15,116 nucleotides of DNA from Irpex lacteus (Eukaryota; Basidiomycota; Agaricomycetes; Polyporales; Irpicaceae): the NCBI GenBank assembly GCA_001986395.2, contig MQVO02000196.1, forward strand, positions 1 through 15,116. The letters are read 5' to 3'. The translations under genes were made by a program, and so were the position numbers. Shown here one piece after another: positions 1 to 7,365 of the stretch; the stretch's first letter is position 1; every line of letters begins with the position of its first letter. The notes under the pieces are model-generated. The model did not search any database and had not been told where the DNA came from. It saw only the letters and a program-made list of their open reading frames with translations.

Positions 1-122
1 TTATCCCGGTATTATTAAAATTTAATTAAATTAAATTTTAATTAGAGCCTAGTGTTTTTAGGTTCTTGATTGTGAGAGTTCAAATGATTAATAGTTTAGT
101 CTACTCATTTTTATCGTAAGTT

Positions 123-138
123 CTATTGTATACAATAG
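123..138. repeat. Perfect 16-nt palindrome CTATTGTATACAATAG
   Basis: The two 8-nt halves are exact reverse complements. It could form a cruciform or an RNA hairpin. No function can be assigned from sequence alone. Confidence 0.7.
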
Positions 139-148
139 GTCTACCCCT

Positions 149-379
149 TTACTTCCCGACTATCACGGGGATAGAGTAATAATAGTTCAATAGATTTTTA
201 TCGTAATTTCTTTTGGTTACTCTTCCCCCACCCGTTGCCCTATTGTAATAAATTATTTTTGGTTCAATAAAAAGATGATATTCCAATAGATATAAAGAAA
301 TAGTACCATGTGAAACGATATAATTTAGAATATGTATAGTATTATCCAAAAGTAAAATATAATCATTTAAATATTTCAT
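149..379 (-). CDS. Unrecognised small ORF, 76 aa
   Basis: This is an ATG-started minus-strand frame of 76 codons, rich in Ile, Leu, Tyr and Asn, with a basic GGGRVTKRNYDK stretch around residues 50-61. I recognise no domain. The N-terminal half is hydrophobic but has no clean membrane segment. In DNA this AT-rich a 76-codon frame can arise by chance or be left over from an intron ORF. It lies alone, with no neighbouring gene on its strand. Confidence 0.2.
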   Translation of the reverse strand: MKYLNDYILLLDNTIHILNYIVSHGTISLYLLEYHLFIEPKIIYYNRATGGGRVTKRNYDKNLLNYYYSIPVIVGK

Positions 380-504
380 AATAAACTATCAACAAATTAT
401 ATACAATACTAGTTTAATAATAAAGGATAAATATCCTTCACTTCGCTTAGTAAGAAAATTAATTAACTAATTTAAACATATAGCACACTAGCTAAATACT
501 ATAT

Positions 505-534
505 AAACTAAACTAAACTAAACGAAACTAAATA
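505..534. repeat. AAACT pentanucleotide tandem repeat
   Basis: Five consecutive near-identical 5-mers (AAACT x3, AAACG, AAACT) are followed by the decaying unit AAATA. This is a simple slippage repeat within spacer DNA. Confidence 0.75.
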
Positions 535-632
535 AAATAACTCATCTTTACCTACAAATATTGGTAGTCTTTTAAATTAAAATATTAATAAAGCTAATAT
601 TAATACAGATCTGTAAGTAAGTAACACAAACA

Positions 633-654
633 GGATGAGGGGTACCCATCATCC
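633..654. repeat. GC-rich hairpin around GGGTACCC
   Basis: GGATGA-G-GGG and CCC-A-TCATCC pair as nine base pairs with one internal mismatch, closing on a 2-nt loop. The same GGGTACCC-type core recurs in a hairpin at 9718-9736. These two GC-rich hairpins stand out against the AT-rich spacer. Confidence 0.6.
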
Positions 655-691
655 AGCACTGTAACGGTCAAATAAATCTGATTAAAATCGC

Positions 692-731
692 ATTCTCCCA
701 AAAAACTTTTATTTTTTAGGGGAGGGAGAAT
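692..731. repeat. Imperfect hairpin at left end of repeat copy 1
   Basis: ATTCTCCC and GGGAGAAT are exact complements separated by an A/T-rich spacer that contains CCCAAAAAACT, close to the palindrome arm used elsewhere in this window. The left boundary of the large repeat (position 704) falls inside this hairpin. The second repeat copy keeps only the right arm. Confidence 0.5.
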
Positions 732-737
732 CTTTAA

Positions 738-1348
738 ATTTATTTCAATGGAGGAGAGGATTATGGGAGCTATAAAATGTATTTCTTTGTGTATTTAAAA
801 GCAGCGTATGATATAAATCTATATGTTCGAGGTGGCTCTGTAGCAAACTATTATAAAATGTATAAAACATCCGAGGGTTGAGGTTTATTTTATAGTAAGG
901 ATGTACGAATTTAATGTAATACATTAACTAGTTATAAGGGGATAATTGTCTATAATAAACTAATTATGGTTATTGAACAGAAAGTTAATGATGGTATATG
1001 TGACGTCGTGCCTCATCGTAACATCTTGCTCGTCATAGTTAAGGGGGGAAACTCAAAGATTTAGCTTGTCAAGGGCAAGGTTTTAAGGTGTTTGTAAACG
1101 CAAATGCTAAGCGTTATTTTAGCACAACTCGAACAGTACTTAATGATGAAAGTGTGGATAGAGGGATTGATCAGACAATAGGTCAATTGGATGGTCATCT
1201 TTATGATACCACTGATAAGCTTCTCCGTGATAAATTTTATTTTAAAAGATTTTGGATTTATTACCGGATTTCCTGTACTTGTGATTTAGTCATTAATCCT
1301 TTTTGTATTATTATTAAAAAAGGGGGGGGTTTTAACCTTAAATTTTGA
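738..1348 (+). pseudogene. Decayed unknown ORF inside repeat copy 1
   Basis: With TGA read as Trp, one frame is open from 738 to 1064 apart from a single TAA at 912-914. It contains protein-like stretches such as SVANYYKMYKTSEGWG (around 830-885) and NDGICDVVPHRNILLVIVKGG (around 989-1050). At the G6 run (1043-1048) the sense shifts one frame and continues through GQGFKVFVNANAKRYFSTTRT to 1348; the longest uninterrupted part is 1088-1348 using GTG. I do not recognise the family. It could be a plasmid or mobile-intron ORF, but no catalytic motif is visible. The copy at 7886-8535 carries the same interruptions, so they are either genuine or systematic homopolymer errors. Confidence 0.5.
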
Positions 1349-1501
1349 GTTGAAATGGTGGGTTGCAGCAAGAAATAATAAGGGGGTAAACAAATTTATC
1401 TCAACTTAGATTGTTCCATTTTGTTCCATTCTTAAAAGAGATTATTAGAATAAGTTTTTTGTTATTATTTAAACCAAAAAACTAGGGTCGCGGTAGAAAT
1501 A

Positions 1502-1552
1502 ATCCCCAAAAAAACTAGTTAGAATTATTTATAATACCTAGTTTTTGGGGAT
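1502..1552. repeat. CCCCAAAAAACTAG palindrome, in repeat copy 1
   Basis: The left arm ATCCCC-A7-CTAG and the right arm CTAG-T5-GGGGAT pair around a 20-nt AT-rich loop. It sits 14 bp inside the right end of the large repeat. Related palindromes lie at 4422-4485, 6821-6868 and 8648-8698, with a half-site at 5183-5207. Confidence 0.8.
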
Positions 1553-1635
1553 GTTTTTTGGGGGATCCTTTTTTTATATTATTTCTTTTTAAGAATTAAA
1601 AAGAAAAGAGTATGGGGGCAAGGATAAAAACAAGA

Positions 1636-1708
1636 ATGGTAGAAGACTAAGTGGATTGTTACTCTTTTTGGGAAAGAGCCCTAGCGTGTTCGAGTCACGC
1701 CTACCATA
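1636..1708 (+). tRNA. trnP(ugg): tRNA-Pro (anticodon UGG)
   Basis: The acceptor stem ATGGTAG/CTACCAT is a perfect 7-bp helix with discriminator A. The anticodon stem CTCTT/AAGAG closes a 7-nt loop with TGG at 1669-1671. The T arm GCGTG-TTCGAGT-CACGC is perfect and the variable loop has 5 nt. The D arm is short, three pairs (GAC/GTT) with GG in the loop. It would decode proline codons in mitochondrial translation. It lies 70 bp downstream of repeat copy 1 and 42 bp upstream of tRNA-Asn on the same strand, so the two are probably processed from one transcript. Confidence 0.85.
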
Positions 1709-1750
1709 TACTTAAAAAAAAATAAAATATTTTAACTTATAAAAATTAGG

Positions 1751-1823
1751 GGTGCCATGTCAGAGTGGTTAATGTGGAGTACTGTTAATACTTTTTTCAG
1801 AGGTTCAATTCCTCTTGGCACCT
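1751..1823 (+). tRNA. trnN(guu): tRNA-Asn (anticodon GUU), atypical body
   Basis: The acceptor GGTGCCA/TGGCACC is a perfect 7-bp helix. The anticodon stem GAGTA/TACTT closes loop CTGTTAA with GTT at 1784-1786. The T arm AGAGG-TTCAATT-CCTCT is perfect and the variable loop has 5 nt. The 5' half (TG TCAGAGTGGTTAATGTG) looks like the D region of serine tRNAs rather than asparagine tRNAs, and its D stem is weak, with only two clear pairs. The discriminator is T instead of the usual G of Asn tRNAs. Identity rests on the anticodon alone. Confidence 0.75.
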
Positions 1824-1867
1824 ATAAAAATAATACTACAATAACTAATACCATTTATCATTTTTCC

Positions 1868-1895
1868 CCTTTTTATTATTAAATAAATAAAAAGG
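1868..1895. repeat. 10-bp hairpin downstream of tRNA pair
   Basis: CCTTTTTATT and AATAAAAAGG are exact complements separated by 8 nt, 45 bp after tRNA-Asn. It might mark a transcript end or processing site, but no mitochondrial terminator is established for this context. Confidence 0.5.
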
Positions 1896-2039
1896 TATAA
1901 AATAAGGAGAAACACCTTCCTTATTATTAAGATGAAGATGGTGGATTGTTATTATCAAATTAGCTATACACTAAACCTCTAAACTTACTATTTAGTTAGT
2001 AAAGTAACTATAAAAAATAAATATAATATATTTTATACT

Positions 2040-3852
2040 ATGGTACAAAGAGATTATTTGGATGGATTTACAGACTATTTGATGAGTGGCTAGTACCAAG
2101 ACCACCACCAGATCCAGATTGGAAAATATGGGAGATGGGGCTCAAACTCATACGACACCAGACCTGTAAATCCAAATATATTCTCCTCAGGAAGTATGGA
2201 CAGATACACCGTACCCAAGATAGAATCCAATTTCAGTAAAATACCCACAACAATATATGAGTCACTTACAGGGAAGACACATACAGATAGTTGGGTACCT
2301 ACATGGGTATGGTGGGTAGTTGGTGGAATTGTCTCATTTGGAGTAATATTCACAGCATTTTCAGTATACAAAGATCCATCAATCATAACAAATTTATTTT
2401 CCATGGAATAGAACTCCTAATGTAAATAATAATGTTCCACAGAATGGATTAGGTGCACCTGGTGATCAACCTGATATACAAATAAATGATGCAAGAACAC
2501 ACAGAAACCCCATATATTGGTTATATGATGGTCTTACAATGGTGACAGGTAACTACAGAACAGCATTGAATTGGTTCAATCCGTTCCATTGGGTATCTGG
2601 AGCAAATACATCAGATGCGTTCAATAATTTTATGCATGATCAAACTAATCCAAATACAGTAAATCGTGCACAATTTCCATATACAATGGATAATCCTCAT
2701 GATAACTGGTTTAATAGATTAAGATTAGCTGTATTTGGTGAAAGTAACAGTGAAAGATTGTTGAGAGAGACTAGGTTAAGAGAGGTTCAAGAAGCTCACG
2801 ATGTATTTGTACATGGTACAGGTGTACACACTCCTGCAAAACCGAGCGGACCCTTCGATCCCTCAGCAGCATTTGAGAAAACAAGTTATTTAAAACAATC
2901 TGTAGCTGGTACTGGACACAACTCACCATTACATGCACCTTCTGTTAAAGATACACTTAAAAACTTTAGTATGGAAAATGCATTTAATGAAGCTAAAAAC
3001 CCAATAAAATCTACTCCTATTGACCCTGCAAATATTCCTGCTGATGATCAGAAAGCATGGAGTGAACATGAGTATGAAAAAGGTAAAGGTCCAGGTCCCA
3101 AAAATGATGTAAATCCAGCTGAAGGATCATCTAATAAATCTTCTAACAATCAACCTCAATCTCCTAAATCTGATGTTAGTGATCATCAACCTCAATCTCA
3201 TAAATCTGAGGTGAATGATCATCAAACAGAAGATGATAAAGGTAAAAATGATAAAGGTAAAGATAAACAAGAGGATACAAATAAATCATCTAAACAAACT
3301 AAAGCAGATAGAGCTACAGTGAGTTTAGATGATGAAGAAGAAGAACCTCAGCGTAGACATCCAATACTTGATGCATTCCATAAAATGATTAGTAATAAGA
3401 GAGCTCTAAGAGAGCAAGCACCTACAACTATTTTTGATACTGATACTCATGATAATTCAAATATTCCCCATGAATATAAGAATGAGCATGATAAAGATTC
3501 AAAATTTAAGCCTAATATCTATAGAATAAATGATGCATATATGGAAGATAAAGATTTAGAACGTGATGTAAGAAGATATAATGAACCTAATGATGAAAAT
3601 TATTGGTCAAGTGAAGGAAGTTCTTACGATCATGATCATAATTCTAATGTAGATAAGACTCCAAAAGAGTTTAATAAATCTATTTATAATTATCATGATG
3701 AGTTTGCCAGCCCAGTTGATTTAGAATCTATTAAAAGAGATGATTCTATCTCTAAAATATTAGATGATGTGTGGGCTGATAAAACTCAAGATGATACTCC
3801 TGAAAGTAATATTAATGAGAGTAAATCATCAAATGAGGATAATGATAAATGA
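2040..3852 (+). CDS. Unknown membrane-anchored hydrophilic protein, frameshifted 5' end
   Basis: The intact part, 2539-3852, gives 437 aa. Coding sense continues upstream in other frames: 2040-2140 (LFDEWLVPRPPPDPDWKIW), 2196-2411 (71 aa) and from 2389 onward in the main frame. One protein of about 600 aa starting at ATG 2040 was therefore probably split by indels near 2046-2052, 2125-2180 and 2390-2405. In order it has a Trp/Pro-rich N-terminus, one strong membrane segment (VPTWVWWVVGGIVSFGVIF, about 2305-2361), a Trp/Phe-rich amphipathic part (ALNWFNPFHW, about 2566), and a long charged Asn/Asp/Lys/Ser-rich tail with a short repeat (QPQSPKSDVSDH / QPQSHKSEVNDH). The function is unknown. I infer kinship with the large unannotated membrane ORFs seen in some basidiomycete mtDNAs; this is unverified. 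Confidence 0.7.
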
Positions 3853-4421
3853 GATTTTTAATATAACCCAAATGCGAGTTAGTGTAATGGGAGTTAGAAT
3901 TTGTCTATAGGAATAATTTTGTGTCTAATATAATAAAAATATATAATTAACTATTTTTATATTGTCCTGATTTAAATCTAAAAATTTTAGATACAAAGTG
4001 GTACTAATTTCTAATTTAAATTAAATTAATTTTTGTTCCAGACATAAGTGTTAAATATTATATAATAAACTTTACTCTTCTTCTCTCCCTTTTTTCTTTA
4101 AAATAAAAGTAGGGAGACTTGCTTAATATATACCCTTAATTTAATTAAATTTCTTTTTTATAAAATTTTACCCCAAGTTAACTTGTTTTTACTTCTTAAT
4201 GTATTCTATAACCTTTACTAAATAGTAATAATATAAATAATTACCTCTTTTTGTCTTTTTGCCCTTTATCTTTTTTAATAAAAAAAAAAAATAAAAGAAA
4301 TAAAATAAGAAGAAGAGGCAACGATTATTTTTATCTCAGTTTTAGACATCTTAACTCTCTTTTAGGTTTATATCTCCATCCACAGTTTGTACTGTCGAAG
4401 GATAGATTTTTTACTTAAACT
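3853..4421. other. AT-rich spacer
   Basis: No gene was recognised on either strand. It contains a hairpin at 4084-4117 and homopolymer A/T runs (for example A12 near 4280). The first 40 bases after the upstream stop codon are less AT-biased but show no structure that I can name. Confidence 0.6.
4084..4117. repeat. TCTCCCT/AGGGAGA hairpin
   Basis: Seven-base arms are exact complements around a pyrimidine/A-rich loop. The 3' arm shares GGGAGAC with 6272-6278 and 9042-9048, a second small dispersed motif in the spacers here. Confidence 0.55.
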
Positions 4422-4485
4422 AAAAAAAACTAGGACCCAGCCCACAAAGTGGATTGGATTGTGGACAGAAATAATTAGTTTTTTT
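4422..4485. repeat. AAAACTAG palindrome with inner hairpin
   Basis: A8-CTAG (4422-4433) pairs with TTAG-T7 (4475-4485) through one G-U pair. Inside it a second hairpin CCACA/TGTGG (4442-4446 with 4460-4464) makes a double-hairpin element. It shares AACTAGG and AGAAATAAT with the block at 1476-1502. It cuts off the downstream end of the decayed minus-strand ORF. Confidence 0.65.
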
Positions 4486-4808
4486 GGGATCTATGAGATT
4501 TTACAGTTAGCTCAGTAATTTTATAACTATAATGATCACACTTTTCAATTTTGATGGCAATAAATCTCTTTAGTTCGTCACCAGTATGCATAAGAATTGA
4601 ACAGTTTTTTGGATTATCTGAGTATTAAGACAATCCACTTAGAATCTAAGAGGTCGTGGTTGGAGGATAATCAGTCTTCTAATCTTAAATATAGTCTCAT
4701 CAAATACTTGTAAAGCTAAAGGGGATTGGAACCTTAAGATATGAAGGGAATAATACGATATATTTGTATAGTAATAAAGTTTACTAGAATGAGGAATCTC
4801 CGATAAAA

Positions 4809-4838
4809 GCAAATAAAGACAATCAATACTTTTTTAAT
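4809..4838. repeat. 30-nt direct repeat, copy 1
   Basis: These 30 bases recur exactly at 5493-5522, 684 bp away in the same orientation. On the minus strand both copies read in the same frame (KSIDCLYL) immediately after a TAA, so they may be either an internal duplication of a coding unit or a recombination scar. Confidence 0.9.
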
Positions 4839-5182
4839 TTAGGGGGGAGTGTCAAGACGAGTACCATTTGCATCAATCCGAATATAATATATTTGTACTT
4901 TTATCTATATAATCGGCAGGGTATTCTCTATCAAGAATAGTATTATGTATTATTTTAGCTATATTTTTATATTCTTCGAGTTTATAGATATATTATATAA
5001 TACTAGAACACAACGCCCATTTTCATGTAAGATGTTGGAATGTATTTATAATTCTTTCTACGTATGCATCAGATATATTATTATGTCTATGTATAACAGT
5101 AAAATCTTGTTTTTCATTTTCAATAACTCTTTGTATAATTTCTAGATAACAGATAAAAGTATAGAATGGTTTATAAATCTAT

Positions 5183-5207
5183 CCAAAAAAACTAGGCTCT
5201 TTGTTGG
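5183..5207. repeat. Half-site of the CCAAAAAACTAG element
   Basis: CC-A7-CTAGG matches the left arm of the palindromes at 1502, 6821 and 8648, but the usual right arm is missing; only a short CCAA/TTGG pairing remains. It lies between two stop codons of the decayed minus-strand ORF, which suggests it interrupted that gene. Confidence 0.5.
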
Positions 5208-5492
5208 AAGTACTTTTTTAATTTATCCTTTTTATTACCTTAACTTCTATTAAATTACTGTTATTTGATAGAAGAATAACTAATTCTAAACCCAATAATA
5301 TTAATTCCTCATTAGAGAGATATAGATTGTTTTCACTACGGTACTCTAAAAATTTACATTCATTACTTATTACTCCACTTTCTAAATCTTTATTATACTT
5401 TTCTATACATACCAGTTCACTGCTGAGTACTACCAACAACACTTCTAACACATGCACTAGAAATACTTTACTGAGACTGAGATTTTGTTGAT

Positions 5493-5522
5493 GCAAATAA
5501 AGACAATCAATACTTTTTTAAT
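5493..5522. repeat. 30-nt direct repeat, copy 2
   Basis: Exact second copy of 4809-4838 (GCAAATAAAGACAATCAATA plus TACTTTTTTAAT with a 2-base overlap). It forms the upstream end of the minus-strand decayed ORF. Confidence 0.9.
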
Positions 5523-5549
5523 CTACTTAAAATAAAATTAAATAAATTA
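5522..5549. repeat. 28-nt dispersed repeat, copy 1
   Basis: TCTACTTAAAATAAAATTAA and the following 8 bases recur exactly at 9008-9035. The sequence is AT-rich, but 28 exact bases is longer than expected by chance at this scale. Confidence 0.8.
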
Positions 5550-5783
5550 CACAGTCACAGGAGAGTAAATAATATGTATTATTATTAAATAATTGGAGTC
5601 CTCAACATAAAAGAAGTAAAAAGCTTACACTTTCATATAAAAAATATAAATCACAACTTACTATTATTTTGGTACTGGCGGCATCCGGCTAAGAGTATTC
5701 CTTATAAATTAAGTTGCTAAAGATGATACGGCTAACAAATAGAATATACCTAAATTAAAATCATAAAGAAAAGATAAATATAA

Positions 5784-5972
5784 AATAAATATAATTTTGA
5801 TAAAGGTAGAAATAGAGTTAGAATATACACAAACAGTTATTCTAAATCAGATGTAGAAAGTTTAGCTTTAGCTATTAATACTAAACTAAATATATATACT
5901 GGTGTTTTATTGGATAGAAAAGATCAATGGTTTTTAACTAAAATAAAAGAATTAACCCTTCCCCCAAATTAA
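5784..5972 (+). pseudogene. LAGLIDADG homing endonuclease, C-terminal remnant
   Basis: A 62-codon open frame reads RVRIYTNSYSKSDVESLALA, then INTKLNIYTGVLLDRKDQWF and LTKIKEL. This order (RIYTNS, V..LA.AI..KLgIytGVl.DRkdQW) is the characteristic C-terminal segment of intron-encoded LAGLIDADG endonucleases of fungal mitochondria, which cut an intronless allele to spread their intron. Both catalytic LAGLIDADG helices are absent and a stop lies just upstream (5781-5783), so the piece is inactive. The final 27 bases are duplicated at 6589-6615. It belongs to a destroyed or transposed group I intron. Confidence 0.75.
5929..5955. repeat. 27-nt repeat from endonuclease tail, copy 1
   Basis: GGTTTTTAACTAAAATAAAA and the following GAATTAA recur exactly at 6589-6615. 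In copy 1 this encodes the FLTKIKEL end of the endonuclease remnant. The second copy is detached from any coding context. Confidence 0.85.
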
Positions 5973-6588
5973 ATTTATTACTTATTTGAACTCTTACAAA
6001 ACTAATCAATTGTGTATAATGAAAGAATAAAAAGATATTGAATTTATTCATTTTTATTATTTTTTCTCTTAGTCAATTTCTCGCATCACGAGATCATTGC
6101 TTTCTATAACCACCGAATCCAAGGGTTATACAACTTTTATAGTTTCGCTAGTAATCTAAATAGTCTTAGAGTAGTTTTTATGTTTTTTCAGTTCTCTTAA
6201 AGAAAAAGTAAACAAAAAGAATGTGTATTCTATAATGTAACTCCCTCTCTCCTGAAATAAATTATAAGATAGGGAGACCCAAATTTAATTTATTTTTAGT
6301 TATAAGAGCTAAACTACTACACTTACACTGTCAAACTGCACATTATATTACTGTGAATATACTTTTCCCCAAACTTTTTTATATGTTTGAGTAGTAGAAG
6401 CTTACTATTCCTTACTTTATATCTCATTTTTTATTACCATACCTAATCATAACTTAACATTATGAAGTTTATAACAAGTTAATATCTCTGTTAATATCTG
6501 TTAAGATTGTAATTGTAGGGTATACTTTGTAGAAATATAACTACTCCAATACTGTGTTAGTGTTACATACAGTAAACAGTTCCCCCCC
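5973..6588. other. Spacer, probably degenerate intron DNA
   Basis: No gene was recognised. It contains a 16-base match (5984-5999) to the start of the polymerase remnant at 9803-9818, a CTCCCT/AGGGAG hairpin (6241-6276) and a threefold GTTAATATCT-like repeat (6479-6508). Its place between an endonuclease tail and the duplicate of that tail suggests intron debris. Confidence 0.5.
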
Positions 6589-6615
6589 GGTTTTTAACTA
6601 AAATAAAAGAATTAA
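6589..6615. repeat. 27-nt repeat from endonuclease tail, copy 2
   Basis: Exact copy of 5929-5955, preceded by a C7 run. It lies 38 bp from the nad1 fragment, which hints that an intron end and exon piece moved together. Confidence 0.85.
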
Positions 6616-6653
6616 TATAATAGTTTATTATTATTGATTTATTGATTATAGTC

Positions 6654-6728
6654 TCCAGCAAGAAGAGTACCAAATACACCCACACTACTAATTGCTAATG
6701 TAAGAATGAATCCATAGTTGTGGTCTAC
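6654..6728 (-). pseudogene. nad1: nad1 exon fragment (25 codons)
   Basis: The minus strand reads VDHNYGFILTLAISSVGVFG then TLLAG. This matches the conserved mid-protein region of NADH dehydrogenase subunit 1, where D.NYG-LAISS-GV.G-LLAGW precedes the SANSKYAF motif. It breaks exactly after LAG, where W should follow, and runs into DYNQ and a stop, as expected at an exon/intron border. On the other side similarity ends before VD. It is far too short to function and is best read as an exon scrap carried with an intron. A true nad1 exon with giant introns is less likely. Confidence 0.7.
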
Positions 6729-6820
6729 GATGGTTACCCAGGTGCAAATGAAATTACACATCAACAAAGAAGAGCAGAAACAAGAGAGATAAACCACTCA
6801 ATTTAATTAAAATAAAGCTT

Positions 6821-6868
6821 CCCCAAAAAACTAGGAATTATAATTAATTCTAACTAGTTTTTGTGGGG
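6821..6868. repeat. CCCCAAAAAACTAG palindrome
   Basis: CCCC-A6-CTAG (6821-6834) pairs with CTAG-T5-GTGGGG (6854-6868) with one bulge, around an AT-rich loop resembling that at 1519-1537. On the minus strand it supplies the stop codon ending the coding-like fragment 6834-7019. Confidence 0.75.
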
Positions 6869-7019
6869 TCTGGGTAAATTGAACTAAAGCTATAAAAGCT
6901 AAAATAATATCCAGAGGATATGGGCAAAGCAAATGTTTCTTTAACAATACGACTACTGCTTCTACTCCCCCTATAACTCTCAGTATTCTTGTAAGAGGAT
7001 AGTTATAGTAATAATCAAT
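6834..7019 (-). pseudogene. Coding-like minus-strand fragment, unknown
   Basis: About 60 codons are open on the minus strand, including NYPLTRILRVIGGVEAVVVL and LKKHLLCPYPLDIILAFIAL. The composition (Pro, Cys, Arg, Gly, Val) is unlike random AT-rich DNA, and the second half could be a membrane segment. The frame enters the palindrome at 6821-6868 and stops there. I cannot name the family. It could be part of a membrane ORF of the kind found at 10524-11547. It abuts the cox1 fragment on the opposite strand. Confidence 0.4.
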
Positions 7020-7020
7020 A

Positions 7021-7365
<345 letters not shown>

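Larger units (their letters stand above)
1..703. other. AT-rich spacer at left edge
   Basis: No conserved gene was recognised here. It holds a 29-nt near-perfect AT palindrome (14-42, arms of 14 around one central base), an 8-bp hairpin (44-66), a perfect 16-nt palindrome (123-138), a pentanucleotide repeat (505-534), a GC-rich hairpin (633-654) and one weak minus-strand ORF (149-379). The density of short hairpins is typical of fungal mitochondrial intergenic DNA. Confidence 0.6.
704..1566 (+). repeat. Large direct repeat, copy 1 (863 bp)
   Basis: This block is repeated in the same orientation at 7853-8712. By eye the two differ at only five places, all length changes of one base in homopolymer runs: the T run near 711, two A runs near 1335 and 1354, the T run near 1457 and the C run near 1475. 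Those changes sum exactly to the 3-bp length difference. The right end carries a strong palindrome (1502-1552). The near identity means recent duplication, gene conversion, or a recombinationally active repeat pair. Confidence 0.93.
4475..5517 (-). pseudogene. Decayed ~1-kb minus-strand ORF of unknown family
   Basis: One minus frame runs from 5517 down to 4639 with only four stops before its end (5218, 5179, 4993, 4834), and TGA falls where Trp fits. The largest intact part is 5218-5496. Protein-like stretches include ENEKQDFTVIHRHNNISDAY (around 5070-5130), LEEYKNIAKIIHNTILDREY (around 4920-4980) and QSPLALQVFDETIFKIRRLI (around 4670-4730). A further piece in another frame, 4475-4624, reads MHTGDELKRFIAIKIEKC. 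I recognise no polymerase, endonuclease or respiratory motif. Given the neighbours, a plasmid or intron gene is possible. A palindrome (4422-4485) abuts its end, a half-site (5183-5207) lies between two stops, and 30-nt direct repeats lie in frame within it. Confidence 0.55.

Noticed and set aside
14..42. AT palindrome as a replication origin
   Set aside because: Similar AATTAAATT palindromes are frequent in this AT-rich DNA and there is no supporting context.
505..534. CRISPR-like or tandem-array signal
   Set aside because: It is a simple AAACT slippage repeat without spacers; no array with regular spacers exists in the window.
2090..2404. 104-aa minus-strand ORF
   Set aside because: It is antisense to the Trp-rich membrane segment of the 2040-3852 gene; the plus strand gives the coherent protein.
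4945..5145. 66-aa plus-strand ORF rich in Phe/Tyr/Ile
   Set aside because: It lies opposite the decayed minus-strand ORF, whose composition is much more protein-like.
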